Notes: generated from the letters alone by a model not told the origin. Shown: positions 24,250 to 37,884, numbered from the stretch's first letter. The stretch: 64,000 nt of DNA from Lithospermum erythrorhizon (GCA_019722365.1 JADFUC010001895.1:496001-560000), one strand, 5' to 3'. Translations and numbers: made by a program.

Positions 24250-25290
24250 TACTTGGTATTCGAACTGAAGGGAATTAGAGTGAAAATAATCGAATATTAC
24301 AATAAACATTATTAACGTAGGATTACAGATTGTTAATGTCAATCATACTAATTTTAATTATCGAGACTTCATTTGCCTGTCGGATTAACGTAGCGTTTTA
24401 CTAACTTTCATGAAGACCATTAATCCGATTTCTCTAGCCTTCTGTTGGTAGTGCCTCTGAATGATCAGCAGGAAGTTAAATCCCGTACTTGAGTTTGCTA
24501 GAGCAGCTGAGGGTATTAGATATAAGCTAAGCAAAACCAAGCTTCGAACTTGAAGATCATTCGGCCGCTTGAAAGGGGAGGCGCCCGATTTTCTTTCTGC
24601 TTGGGGTTAGGATTTTGTGTGATTTTGTTTAAATCTGAGAAGCCGCGCAGTAACCCCAAATATATAGACTTAGGTTTAACCACAAGCTTTGGCTTGAGAG
24701 TTGAACCATCGGCCAGACTTGTTTAATGAACTTATCAAGTTGTGTGGAGTCATCTAATTTATTAATTGAGCTTATGAAGGCAATTAATTCGGGATCATCG
24801 ATATTAATAATAATACCGCGTGGTATTGTTCCACTGTCGAAATTATGTTGATTACAATCGATTCTGGCGATTAAATAGCGTGGTTTATTTCATACATGAA
24901 ATATAATTTAACATCATTTGTATGTGTGTGACCTTCGAAATATAATTTAACGTATTGTATGTGTGTGACTTTTCTAGGCTCGGATAATAGCAGTAGGTAT
25001 AATAATATATTTGACGATAATATTATAAAGTTAAACATGAGATCACAGCAATTTGGCAACCTTTGACATCGTCATGAGTACACTTGACTAGTATTACAAT
25101 TACTATCATTGAGCATTTAGTTTAGTAATCATATTGCTAAACAGCAAATGAATTATTACAATAATTGTCGCGGCCAGGCATAATTATTGAAGCCGTATTA
25201 AATTTGATTTAACTTGGCTTATCTGTGATGAAAATGAACATGCGTATCATCTTTCCGACTTATTACTTGCGTATTACAAGCGTCACAGAA
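24250..25290 (-). mobile_element. Probable B-like solo LTR, antisense, inside element A
   Basis: Polyprotein similarity stops near 24250 and resumes near 25300. The AT-rich piece between is about 1 kb, like an LTR of element B. It shares words with the antisense LTR at 1-842 and with 52900-53650 (CATTTGTATGTGTGTGAC, AGGCTCG, GATAATAG, TATAATAATA). The ends and target-site duplications could not be fixed, so the call is tentative. Confidence 0.4.
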
Positions 25291-25319
25291 CTCCATTATT
25301 GAGCATAGAGAGAGGCCCA

Positions 25320-25954
25320 TTTATGAAGAAATGTTATTCCCCACGAGGCCGGGAAGGGAAGATTGGAGAAGCCCCATCATGAAATTCATAGCTACGGAGA
25401 GGAGTTACAGAAAGTTGAAGCCGAGCTGAAGCGAGTTATGAATTCAGATGTTCAGGATGAATTATACATTGTCTGGGATTGGAATTTCTTAATGTGTTCA
25501 GGAAAAAAATCAACCAAACATTAAATGAAGTCCACGAGGGGGATTGCGGTCATCACATTGGAGGCAGGGCCTTAACATTCAAAATCGCCCGAGCTAGTTA
25601 TTATTGTGCTTTATACTCGTGACAGAACTCCTTTATATCACATTGAAGTGTGACTCGTGTAAGAAAATGAAAGGCGGTTCCCAGCGTACTGTAAGCGGAG
25701 ATGACCCCAGGTTATTTGTGCGGTCATACTTAGGCTATGTGGGGAATAAACCTGGTTGGGCAATTCGTGAAACACACGCTGAAATACAAAGATAGCCGTG
25801 GTTGTTGTTGACTCTTGTAGTGGGTAAAGCCGATCCTTTAAACGCGTGCCAGGGACATTGAGAATTTCGTATAAAAACATTATCCACGCGTCACGGTATC
25901 AGAAGATATTGGTGTGGGATAATGGACCTCGGTCGATCTTCCCTCTTATGGGAT
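25320..25954 (+). pseudogene. Integrase of element A, N-terminal half
   Basis: The zinc-binding and start of the catalytic region are recognisable across several frames: GGDCG-HIGGRALTF-like and ARASYY at 25540-25600, then CDSCKKMKG (HHCC half), then the catalytic-Asp neighbourhood reading WDNGPRS-like at 25912-25940. The catalytic domain is cut here by element B. Confidence 0.75.
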
Positions 25955-26916
25955 TGTTGGAAATCAATGAGAATTGATTCCGCTTTTATTATGCCGTTCA
26001 AACGATTGTGTATCGGTCGTTTACCGGGTTGGTTAAATGTGATTCTTTGGAAGCTTAGTGTTCGCTTAGTAATTGTATATTACTTAGTTTTGGGTTACTG
26101 TGATAATTTAAGGGTTATGGCGATTCTTTAGATGCTGCTGGGTGTCGTTATAATAATAGTAATTGAGTCGGTGTTATTATTATCTGACTCTTATTATCTT
26201 GCTAGAAGGTCATACATGCTTGTCTGATGATATTCAAATTATATTTAAATGCGTGAGAGTGCTTGAAGGCTTTAATATATTGAAATGTATACCGATATTT
26301 ATGTTGATAAATATATATTGATGAGCATCGGTGGATTAAACTTGTAAGTTTAATCGATTAAATTGAAATCGATGAATAACTTGATAAGTTATTTGATAGT
26401 GGCTTCGTTAGTATTTTAATTGAGCATTAAGTTAATTAAATGGAGCAAGCTACTTTAGTAACTCATTATTTGATTGGAAGCCATAACGATCAATTAAGTT
26501 AACGAGAGTTAAAGCGATTTGAGTTCTTGGTGAAATTAGCGAATGATATTTAAAGGAAGAGGCAGGGTTTTTCATTTAAGCGAAAAAACCCTTCTTGAAA
26601 GCCCTACACTGAAATGGAAGAAATTTACTCTTCCGTTTTGTCCTGTGACTTCTAGCAGAGTTAGTCAGTTTGATTCCTCGCAATTGTGTCTGTCCCAGAG
26701 GACGTCGTTTTAGTGTTAGACGAAATTGGAAGGTTTTGAGGGCATTCGCGAGGCATCTTTCTTGAGGAGTTGGTTCATTTAAAAGCTATGAATGTAAGAA
26801 CTCTTGTATTCATAATTATTAATTATGTGTTTAGATTAATTTATATCATTTTGAGGATCAAGGGATGTATGAATTTGGTGTTTATCATGATTGAAATTAA
26901 ATACTAGATTCTAACA
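25955..26916 (+). repeat. 5' LTR of element B
   Basis: It is 962 bases, TGTTGG...CTAACA. It pairs along its whole length with 33000-33981, sharing for example ATGGCGATTCTTTAGAT, CGTTATAATAATAGTAATTG and GTGTTTAGATTAATTTATAT. Confidence 0.85.
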
Positions 26917-26932
26917 GTGGCCTCGAGCCTAC
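26917..26932 (+). promoter_or_regulatory. Primer-binding site candidate of element B
   Basis: TGGCCTCGAGCC follows the 5' LTR by one base. It looks like a damaged version of the TGGTATCAGAGCC site complementary to initiator tRNA-Met that is usual in copia elements. The resemblance is partial. Confidence 0.4.
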
Positions 26933-29900
26933 CGAGTTTGATATATTTTATCTAATTTGATTGTGTGTTGTAGTTGTTAGTTAATTTTGATTATTCGCTG
27001 ATTTATATATTCGAATTATTGAATATATAATATGAAAAAAATCAGCCAAGATTTTAAATATGTTTCACGCCGTTTTGGAAAGCATCATTTCATGTGATTT
27101 TGATGATTTGATGTTTATTTAATTGTTTAAATGAATTGAAAGGGATTAAAATTGATTAATTTGCATTTTTAATTTGAGGTAGAAATCATTTCGATTTTAC
27201 ATTCAGGTTTAAATTTTAGAAAATTACGAAATTAAAATTGTGTGTTCTTGACAATTTGAGGTTCATATTGATTTGTTTTCGAGAATGTTTTGAATTTTTA
27301 AGTACTCGAAAAATTTGTTTAATTTACAGTTGTTTGGAGTTTAATCAGCAAGAAGTTTTTGATAAACTCTGCATTTGGGCGTGTTGATAATGATATTGTT
27401 GATGTTCGAAAAATCCGAAATTTTTGAATGTTTTAGAGCGCCGAATCGTTTTTACAAAGTTCTGATTAATGGAAAAGCTGAAAAAATGAAATGAATTCAC
27501 AAAATCGGTCGCGAGAAGCTACGGACATCGGGCTGCGTCTGTGCGGAATTTCCGTTAAACTGGCCCCGGGAAGCAATAGCCCGTCGGACAATACTAAGGC
27601 ACCGGCGGCGATGTCGGTAGTGGGTGGCCGGAGGCCGATCGTTTTAGTAGATTGAAGTTAGGTCGTCGTTTTAAAACCACAAATGTATTTTATGTAATTA
27701 TTTTTGGTTTTAAAATTTATTGGTAATTATTAATTTAGGTTTAAATGTTACGTCATAAATTTTGTCATTAAGATGATTGAATATATCTTGAATGACATTA
27801 AATTTGATTTATATTTCCACTTTCGAAATTAATTTCGTTAATTGATAATTTTTGAAATATGTTTCATGGTGACACTTTTAAATTTTTGAATTTTGGAGTT
27901 AATTACTTGTAAGTAATTATTCCATGATTTAAGTGGTGATAATTATTGTAATAATTACCATTAATCACGTGAGAATATATTTAATTCAAAATTTACATTA
28001 ATTGATAGTGGTAGCCAAAATAATGGGTAATTAATTGAGTCAATTATGAACACATTTAATCATTCATTTAACATATATGACATTAAGTGTATTTATTTGT
28101 TTTAATGTTTTGCCCATATATATTGTTATGGAATGGAGGTATTTAGATATGACCGTTAATTTATTTATTTATGAATTGCAAATGCTTAGGAAAATGTTGT
28201 AAGCGACTCTTTGAGTCGTATTTCTTTTTATTCTTGTATTCGTTTTCTGAGCTGCGATATTTGTCTAAGTTGGGTTAGGTAGTAGTATGTCACTGTGGTG
28301 TTGGCGTTGAAGATAGCGTATCGCGGCAGGAAACTGTAAGTTTAGTGCTTTGAGAAGAATCTGAACTGCTTGTTATTAGAATCTTATGTAGGACTTATGT
28401 TGGCATTTCAGCTTTGTTAAGTGATGTAATAGGTCCTAGGGGTCATATACATATCTCCTAAATGTGTGTTATTTATTTATTTTCATGTTGTGTATGTTCT
28501 TTGAATATGTCTTGTCATGCGTGGTTAAATAAGTTAAGCGTACGATTAAACAGGTTAACTTTCGGATGATGCTTTCAGAAGTAACTATTTGCTTGAGTAT
28601 AGTAGATCTTGATCGCGCATTTTGTGAGATTTGAAATGCTTGGAGTATTATATTCCTGATTGATTTGTAAATACGTATGGATTTTTGAAATATTTATTTT
28701 AAGTTGCGTATTTCTGATATGTTTAGTAGCATTAAGTTTACATATTTTATTCACCGTTGGGCAAGCGGAATGCATGAATTTATAATGTGAAATAAAATAA
28801 GTTAAAGGAGACATCCAGAATGACTTGTTGATAAGAAGTGTTCTGTAGCGATCTTCTTGACCATTCTGTCAGGTTGTATGCTAATAGAGGATAAAATTTA
28901 AATACCACGAACATTTAAGACTTGATTAATCGTATTGTCGTTGCATGAACTTTGGTTAGTGAACAAAAGTCATGATATGATTGAAGGATAATTAATTTTT
29001 GATTGATCAGGTGATGATCTTATGAAGACGATATATCATGTGTCTCTTAGCCATGGTAAACTAGCAAATAATAAATGATTTGTTTGAGAAAACTATTGAA
29101 TGATCTTGAATGTTGTGTATCTACGTTTAAGGATTTAGTTTCTTCTTGTGATGAGCGTGGTTCGTGGTGTGAGGAAATGAACATGGTATGTGACAAATAA
29201 GCAAGTTATCTATTAGGTTCTCGCGTCAGCTATGCAGATTGGTGAACATGGGCTATAAGTTGAAGTTAATGATTGACGTTATTTCGAACTTTAAAGCATA
29301 GAAAGAAGGATTTTAAGTAACGTTTAGGAATTGAAGAGATTTGATTAAATCTCGTATTCGAATAATTTTGTTGTCAGAAAATTTTGTAATGTCTTGGAAT
29401 CGATTAATAGAGAACACTAGTTTGACTCGCGTGATTGTCGTGGATATGAGCCAGAAACTATATGATATGGAAGGCAAAGATGCAAAGAAAGTTGTCGGCT
29501 GACATTAAATGATGACGTACGTTATAAGAGCCACTTAGCGGTTTGTCCTCACGTATTGAGATGGTTGGGATTGAAACTATTTCTTTGCACTTGTAAGAGT
29601 AAAAGGAATGTCATGTTTGACTTACCGTTTCCATATGGTGATTGATTAGAGCCCACATTACTCTCTTCTTGGGGTGTGAGCTGATAGTTGGGTAATGCTT
29701 ATGGATATTATTTCGAGCGAGGCTTGAGTATAATCTTGAAAAGATGGTAAGTGACTCTTCTAGACTTAGTGGGAGGTTATTTAGTCTAAATTAAGTTTGT
29801 ATGTTTACGTACAAGTTAGTGAAGATTTGAGTCATTGAATGATACGTGAGTTGATAAAAGGGGTATGGAAAGGACCATATGAACTAGCTATCGACTTAGT

Positions 29901-32900
29901 CGGAAATATATTCGATATAAGTAGTATATCGTCAGTGAGACGTCGTTCTAATCTTAAAAAGCGTACTTGTTAAGATCGTAATTAAGGAATTGTGTTTAAT
30001 GAAGTTAAAACACAAATGGATAAGATCTTTCGATTTCATATACGAGATAATTTCATTCTGACTTATTAGATGTGTGGTTGAGTGATCTGGTAGGATTGTG
30101 TTTTATAACGTGTTTGAAACACAAAGAATGAAATAATTTCACTATATTAAAGATCATTACGCCTACGCTTTAAACTAATTTATTCATATTATTTGTGGGG
30201 AATGACTCGAGTTGTGTTTGATAATAGCTTTGAAGCGTCACCGTATAGGATAAGTTAGTATTATGTGTTGTAGTAGAGCGTAATTTATTTCGAATCAAAG
30301 ATTGATATTAAGTCGTTTAAACATGCTTAAAAGGAAAATTTGGTATTTATTTCCATCCTTATAGTATTTCAATTTGTGTACATATAAAGTCTTCGTTGCC
30401 GGAAATGCAAATAGTGAAATAAATATAGAACTTGAATGCGTTCAAGTGGCTCAGTAGGAGATACCAAACCGATGTTAGAAGCCAGTTATATCGAGGAGTA
30501 TCATTTCTTGATGCGTTTAAAGCTAAATGCATTGATACAATGACAACATGAATAAATAATACTCGATAAATGACTTGAGGTAATTTAAATGAAATAAGAT
30601 GTGAATAAAGCGAGTATAAAGCTATTTTATGTAGGATGATGATTACGTCCGGGGTAAGAGCCCGTTCTATATTCTTTTACGGATGGTGAATCATCGGAAG
30701 TAATAAATGTATTAAATGAAATGGCTGATCGATGTGAATGGCGTTTAATCATACATTTGGTTGAAAGCAGATTAAACATATTCGTTGGTTATTTATGCTG
30801 CATGTTTATTTCAAACTTTTCTTGTGCTATTCCTGAAGTTATGCTTGCGTGTGGGTATAAGCAAGTTATCCAAAATGTTCTAAGTAATGATCGGTGATGA
30901 TGGATCTTGGCGTTGTTATTGGACTCGCATCTCGGCGAATGTAAAAAGAAAGTTTACATCTTCTTAGATCCCAAAAAGTTGTGAAACACAAGATTGAGTA
31001 TAATGAAGTTATATTCCTCACTTTGATGCTTGATGAAAATCAATAAGAATCAAGAGTGATGAAGAACCTTGAGTTCATAAAGGTTAGTGGGGCGTAACTA
31101 CATAAAGAAGTTTATCTATTTCAAATGTTGAAGAAAATCTTCTGGCCTTAGAGGTATAGTAAGCGATTAGATTAACATGCGTTTGTGAGCCCAGTACATA
31201 TATATGTTGTCTTATGTTGATCACATTATATATATCATGACTTACTTGACGTTCTTGTAAGTTTAAGATGTCATGAAGCTCGAAATTGATGAAATCTATA
31301 ATAGATTAGTGCATAAATAAGCGATTCTCTTATTAATGACGACTCTTGGGTAGAATTAATCCCACGGCTAATGAGGGCCTCGCATTAATGAAATTAGTTG
31401 GAAATGCATTACATAGTAATATGATTCGTATGCCGCGTCAGTGCGTGTGTTAATGCGCCTTGTTATGGCGTAACATGATTCATTGATTGGAATTGTGAAG
31501 TTTTACTAAAGGTATTCAGCAGTTGAATACTTGGTAGTAACTTTAAGAATAGAGGTAAATAAGTTACATGGGGTGAATGAGTTGTTGATCTTGGCTTTAT
31601 GTGATGTGATAATGGCATTATGGACGGTTATTACCGTATGAAAAGCTATTAGCCAAGAATTTCCATAATGGGGTAGTCTAGTATTAACAGGTGGTAAACT
31701 AAAGGAAACTTGAACTTCGTGTTACAACGACCCGTTCAATGTTTATTGGTAATGTTGTTATGTCGTTAATAAGGCAGGATGTGTTTTAACACTTTGAGTT
31801 GTGTTGTAAACTTTACCCGATAGAACCAGAAGTGGTTGAAACCCACATTTGATTTTTGAGTAGATGCGCTGGCTATGTCGGGATAATGTTAGTTATCATT
31901 GATTTCACTTGGTTGAGAGGCCCAGGGTTAATGAATGTAAGGCTGGCAGCAGTAGTATTTCGGTAAGGATGTGATTGTAATCCAACATCCTGCTTGCTTT
32001 CACGTATCATGAAACCGTCACAAAGAAGTCATCGCAAGCTTAAAAGGATCCATGTAGTTTAAGCATGCATCTCCAGTTGAGATCCTTATACGTTCGGCCC
32101 AAGTTTGGTTTCCTTTGAGCCGTGAAGAGGCGGGCGTGGCAAAGTTGATTAGAGGGCTAGTTCGTTCACTTTAGGAATAAGTAGTAATTGATTAAAAATA
32201 AAAGTTTAACTTTGTGTTTTAATCGATTGTTAAACTGACTACATGAATCGTGATTCATTAAGTATAGTTACCCGTTATTTATTTCACGGGCCGTTGAAAT
32301 ATATAATATACGTATATTAACTATCGCCGATGATGAGTGAAAAGTTAAATCGCAGATTAGTCGCTAACTTTCAGTAGCATGAATTGGTGACTACTTTCTT
32401 TGAGCACAGAAGCATTATGATGGCGCCCGGTAAAGTATCTTACGATAGTTAGGCTGACAGGCGTTATATGACTAACGTGGTGTTTTGATTAGTGATCAAG
32501 ATTGATCACGTTAACTCTTGGACTAGATCAATCTGGTGAAATTTTGCCGGTGCAGTGGTAGGGAGGCTGGCGTGACCGAAAGCAATTCATAGAAGATATG
32601 TATATACGTGTCTTTATGATATTTGTTTGAGATTTTTAGATTCGACAGATTCTTAGGCCTCGATATATATTATACGTGTTGTATGAGCTCTGTCTTTGGT
32701 ATAATGAATCTTCTGCGCCGCGAGGATTACTGCGGCATATGTTAGATTGTGTGATAGTATAACCATTGATGTTGATATATTGGGGAGGATTTATCCATCC
32801 TTGATATCTGATGAAGATCTCGGTACTCAGCGCGGTTAGTGCTTGATTGGTTTAAGGGCCGTATAAATCTTTATTAGGTTAAGTACTCTAGGAGTAAAAG

Positions 32901-32999
32901 AAAGTTGTGGGTGTTTAAGCGTCTGAGCTTAACATAGTTAGCTTCGACTAGAGATCGTAGCGATAAAGAGGTGAGTAATCGTCGAGGAGCAAGTGGGAG

Positions 33000-33981
33000 T
33001 GTTGGAAATCAATGAGAATTGATTAAAACTTTATTATGCCATTCGCGACAATTGTGTATCGGTCGTTCTAGGGTTGGTTAAATAATGATTCTTGGAGCTT
33101 AGTGTTCCTTAGTAATTGTATATTCTTAGTTTGAGTTACTCGCTGATAATTTAAGGGGTTATGGCGATTCTTTAGATCTTCTTCGTGTCGTTATAATAAT
33201 AGTAATTGGTCAATTATTATTATTATCTATTTCTTATTATCACATTTTAGAAAATCATGTGTCTGATTGATATTCGGTATATTTAAATAAATGAGAATTA
33301 AGCGAGACTTGTATATTGAGAAATGTATCTACCGATATTTATATATTTGATAAATATATATTGATGAACATCAATTAGTTAAACTTGCAAGTTTAATCGA
33401 TTCATGATGAAATCGATGAATAACCGATAAGTTATTTGATAGTGACTTCGTTAGTATTTTAATTGACTTGTTAAGTTAATTAAAATGGAGCAATTTCGGC
33501 TATTAACTTCGTTATTTGATTGGAGCGTAGCAGTGCAATTAAGTTAACGAGTTAAGCGATTTAACGAAATTCTTACTTGGTGGAAATTAGCGAATGATAT
33601 TTAAAGGAAGAGGCAAGGTTTTCATTTCTGAAAAAAACCGCTGCCTCCCTTGAAAACCGCCTCACAGAAATGGAAGAGAATTCTCTTAATTTTGTTCTGT
33701 GGCTAGCAGTTGAGTCTGCAGTTCGATTCACTCGCAGTGTGTCACAATCCCAAGGGCATCGTTTTGGTGTTGGGCCAATTGAAGGTTTTCAAAGGGCATT
33801 CACGCGAGGCATCTTCTTGAGAGTTAGTTTCGTTTTAAATTCTTCATTGCGAATATAAGAAGCTTCTTTGTATTTATAATTGTTAATTATGTGTTTAGAT
33901 TAATTTATATCATTTTGAGGATGGGATGTATAGATTTGGTGTTTGCTCCTTGATTGGGGAAATTAAATGCTAAGTGCTCGA
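33000..33981 (+). repeat. 3' LTR of element B
   Basis: It starts TGTTGG right after the purine run. It ends CTCGA instead of the expected CA, next to the GGGAT duplication. The 62-codon ORF inside (33670-33858) is the LTR itself and not a gene. Confidence 0.85.
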
Positions 33982-33986
33982 GGGAT

Positions 33987-34135
33987 ATGTGTAAGCCTTT
34001 CAGATTGAACGCAATCGCCCGGTGTGTTACCTAAGACAAATGATCGGGTAAATTAAGTAGGCAAGACCGTATTTGAGAATCCAAGAAAAACCTCTAGAGG
34101 AATCAAGAAAATAAAAATTAATTTTAAATAATTAT
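33987..34135 (+). pseudogene. Integrase of element A, resumed after element B
   Basis: Immediately after the GGGAT duplication, the translation reads MCKAFQIE-like, then PVCY, then a QANGQIEVANK-like stretch over a frame break, then LEESRK. The Glu in the NGQ(I/V)E motif is the third catalytic residue of the gypsy integrase core, so this completes the domain cut at 25954. Element A ends abruptly near 34135; the rest of pol and its 3' LTR are missing. Confidence 0.75.
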
Positions 34136-34438
34136 TTTTTCAAAAAAACGTTTAAAAAAATAGGAGGATAAGCTTTTTGTGGCAGATTAAAATTAGTATG
34201 AGATGCGGCAAGGCGTTTAATAGCTGGAAGAATTGTGAAGTAAGTTAGCGTAAGAAGATCTTAACATCAAATAATTTGATTATCTTTCACATAACATGAC
34301 AGTGGCAATAGAAAGGTATAATTGTATTTTGATAAATTTTAGTTTAACTAACAGACTTTAAATATTAGAAAAATTTAATAATATAGGATTTCATAAGCAA
34401 ACTTTGTGTAGGACTCTATTAAATCATAAAACATTGTT

Positions 34439-34818
34439 AAGAAAACATACATCATACACACGCTTTACCATTAAATTAATTTTGCTGCATACACCAAGTT
34501 TAAATAACATAATTTTTCCACAGTTTAAACATATACACTTCCTTTCTACTTTTACATGCGTAAATAACCAAAATTGAACTCCTGCTAAAATAATTTCATG
34601 CAATTCTAGCAAAATATTTTCCTGTATAAGAAAACATAGATCATACATACGCTTTACCATTAAATTAATTTTGCAGCATACACCAGAAGTTTGAACAACA
34701 TAATTCTTTCACAGTTTAAACATATACACTTCCTTTCCACTTCTATACGGATAAATAACCAAAATCCAACTCCTGCTAGAATAATTCCATGCAATTCTAG
34801 CAAGGTATTTTTCTGTAT
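34439..34818. repeat. Tandem duplication, two copies of about 189 bp
   Basis: Copy 1 is 34439-34627 and copy 2 is 34628-34818. Both start AAGAAAACATA, share CGCTTTACCATTAAATTAA, CAGTTTAAACATATACAC and CATGCAATTCTAGCAA, and end CTGTAT. They differ by scattered substitutions and small indels. ORFs here (34424-34660, 34691-34933 and 34709-34912) come from the repeat and are unlikely to be genes. Confidence 0.9.
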
Positions 34819-37800
34819 TTCTATGTTCAATATTACCATAATTCCCCAAAAATATTCTTCTTTTTTTCAATATTCTCTTAATCCCCCAAATAGTGTCAAG
34901 TTTATTAATCACAATATTCCGTCCATCCGCTAAAAAGTGTCAAGTTGTATCCACATTTATATATTAACTTGAATCCACAATTATTAATGTTAAGAATAAA
35001 TTTCTACTATTTGTATTTATCTCCAAACTATTATACTTTTATATTATATTGTTTGAGTTTATAGAATTAAAATATAAAATCATCAAAAAATAAGTTGTCA
35101 ATTTTATAATTTTTTAATAATAAATTGACAATTTTTAAATAAATGGCAGTGGGTGGCCGGGCAGGCAGGAATTAAGGGATTTTTTGTATTATTTAGGGGG
35201 GATGGGTGGGGGCTAATTGCTATATTTTTAAAAATTCAAGGACCTTTGCCCCTTAGTCTCACTTCTAAACTCCTTCACTAATCTTATAATTTTTATGGGA
35301 TGATGAAAACATCTACCCATCAAGATACTGGCGTTGTTTCATAAGATTTATTAATGTTAAATGTAATGTGTCAGCAACTTTTTAGCTGGTTGATGTTAGA
35401 TAGGATCAGAGGTAAGCACCTGATTTTAATTTTAATTATCTACAAACTATTATGAGTATCAAAATTTATGAAAACACACTTTCAATTTCATAATTTTGAA
35501 TGTACAGGTAAAAAAGTAAGAAAAAATATAAACTAATATGATATAGATGAAAAGAGTGATAATATTTTTTTAAATTACCCATAAAATTACGTATTAAGAA
35601 GTAAAATTGGAAAGCAATATAACGCTGAAAGCGTAAAAGAAAATATATTAAAAAAATATTTTCACTCTTGAATCGAAATATTTTAGCAATTTTTAATGCT
35701 TAAGCACACATGCTTTTAGGCGCTTATATTAAGCAGCTACATTATTTTAAATTTTAAACTCTATTAATAGTTTTCTTTCATTTTATAGATATTTTTAATT
35801 TAATTTTCCTTAATACATTATATTAATTGTATAATTGTGCTTACTATAATATAATAAAAAAATGATGTGATCAAATTTATATTATAGGAAAATCTAGGTT
35901 TAAAGTGGTTCAAAAAATCTAATTCAACTATTTCGAATGAGTATATGTTCCGCTTTAAGTTACAAAATGGAAAAAATTGAGGATACCAAATTCTCTCCAA
36001 TTGCCAAAGAAGTGGAGTTGCTTAAAAACAATGACAAAAATGAGACACATGAAAGGCACTTATTTCAGTTTTTGTTATATTTATGAGTATGAATAAATTA
36101 TGTGTATGAAATTTCTGGCGTCTGTCTGCGTCCTTGTCTTAAAACTTAATTCAACTACATATTTTGGAATTATAACAAACTTTAAGCTAGGGAAGAGAAA
36201 TTGAGGATACCAAATTCTCTTTAATTTGTCAAAAGTGAAGTTAAAATTACGATATGAGACATGAGATGAACTTAAATCTTATGTGACTAAGCGTAGCCGA
36301 TGTGAAACAAAGGGGGAGAAAAGAAACTTGAAAATAATAAAAAATATAACTATCTAGCAAATAATAAACAGAAGAAACAATATAACCATCTAGCAAAATA
36401 TAACTATCATCAAATAATATGAGAAGAAAATAATAAGAAATGAAAATATGATCGATTAATCTTGAGCAGGGATGACAACCTTGATAGATATATAAAGATA
36501 AAGAAGTTTTCTTGTTGAGTAATTGTATTTTCAAATAATGAAGTTTAAAATATACAAAAGGATTTTCATTTTTTGATACGTGATTTTATAGTTACAGAAA
36601 ATAATAGTCACATAAAATTTATAAAAGTTTATTAATTCACGTAATTTTATTTATATACAAGTTTTTGTTCACGGCTTTTATAATTATAACAAAATAAATA
36701 AATTAATAGAAATATCGCAATGTCTGTGTCATTTCTTAGTTGGTATAACGCCGTGACACGTTACTTTAAAATTTTACCATAGCGATATGTTTTTCTTTAG
36801 GCAAGAAGATGAGGTAGTTAGAAACAACTTGTGGTAATCTAACAAATAAATTTCCAGTTGAGTTATAAATCTTATCTACATGTTATTTTCATGTTACCAT
36901 GTTATCTCTGCGAAGCATTTAGCCTTGGTTGTTGTCTTTCCGAGCTCATGCATGGCCATCTTGGTTTCACGTGAAGTCACGTAAGAGTTGTCCCTAGAAA
37001 TCCGTTTGCTGGTCCTGATTTTGGAGAACTAGTGGAAATAGTATTCAACCTCTTCTTGTTTTTAGCAGTTTAGTGAGCAGAGAAAATGATCTATTTCAAC
37101 AGCTTCTGCCTACAACAAAACACAATAAAATGGGGATTATTTGGTTTGCACAAGGGGACCAAGACATTGTTAAAGGTTGCTTATTGGAAATTTTGGTCTT
37201 CTCTGATAAGTCGTTGTTATTGAAACTTAAACATAATATGAATTTAAAAAGAGTTAATTGTCACTTGAATTAAAAGTGAGTTGCGATTGATTCAGAATAG
37301 TTAAAGCTATTCTGGCTTTAATTAAAATGATCTGAAATGATGCATGCAGTAGTGTAAAAATGAAATATTATGCGTTCGTCACTTGTTGGATGTTAACATC
37401 GAGGAAAGAATATCTGATATTTGTCGTATTTATGGTAGATATGCAATATTTATATCGCCTTATATAAGCCTCACAGTATTCATTCACATCTTAGTCATTA
37501 ACATTCTCAACTTAAAAACAACCTAGTTTTTTAACATACTAGCATTGAGATGATGAAATGCAAAAATTGGATTATTTGCATAGCATATTATAATTATTTT
37601 TTTTCTTTAGGGAGAATGTTTTATAAGATTACGTAAGATGAACACTGGGCATAAATATGGAGAACTGGGTGATAACGGGTGTGGTCCCGAGCCGCAAGGC
37701 ATACTCATGGCAGAGGCAGGTGATACTTGAATTAAGTAAGAAGAGCGTTGGTTATATTTTTTGCATAGCATATTAACCACCACTGGACATCGCTATTAAC

Positions 37801-37884
37801 CAGCACTGGACATCAGAAATACAGAGTACATTTTTAATGGAAGTAAGATGAGCATATGCAAACATTAAAAATAAATTTATAAAA
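34819..37884. other. Gene-free AT-rich stretch
   Basis: No gene is supported. A partial repeat of GGATACCAAATTCTCT occurs at about 35981 and 36205, with similar flanks. A pair of near-identical ACCACTGGACATC / ACCAGCACTGGACATC words lies near 37778 and 37800, just upstream (plus-strand side) of the tRNA gene. Confidence 0.35.

Larger units (their letters stand above)
20100..25954 (+). mobile_element. Ty3/gypsy retrotransposon A, left part, decayed
   Basis: The plus strand carries gag-like, RT/RNase H-like and integrase-like remains in the Ty3/gypsy order, with many frame breaks. The left boundary is placed where G+C rises; no LTR of its own was found. The element is interrupted at 25954 by element B inside the integrase core and resumes at 33987. 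The RNase H and integrase words resemble the Tat-type gypsy lineage, a call made by memory of that family. Confidence 0.8.
25955..33981 (+). mobile_element. LTR retrotransposon B, complete 8.0 kb, nested in A, probably Ty1/copia
   Basis: Direct LTRs (25955-26916 and 33000-33981) both start TGTTGGAAATCAATGAGAA. The element is flanked by identical GGGAT at 25950-25954 and 33982-33986. A primer-site-like TGGCCTCGAGCC lies at 26918 and a polypurine run (GAGGAGCAAGTGGGAG) ends at 32999. The 6.1-kb interior has no ORF above 80 codons and only weak coding traces. TATGTTGATCAC (YVDH) at 31213-31224, followed by KFKMS at 31259-31273, resembles the copia RT active site and the downstream motif. The lineage is therefore likely copia but unproven. 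The LTR copies differ by many indels, which implies old age or sequence errors. Confidence 0.85.

Noticed and set aside
30630..30650. TATGTAGGATGATGATTA considered as a second RT active site (YVDD) in element B
   Set aside because: It needs a frame change inside the motif, and no supporting RT blocks lie around it; the YVDH at 31213 with KFKMS downstream is the better candidate.
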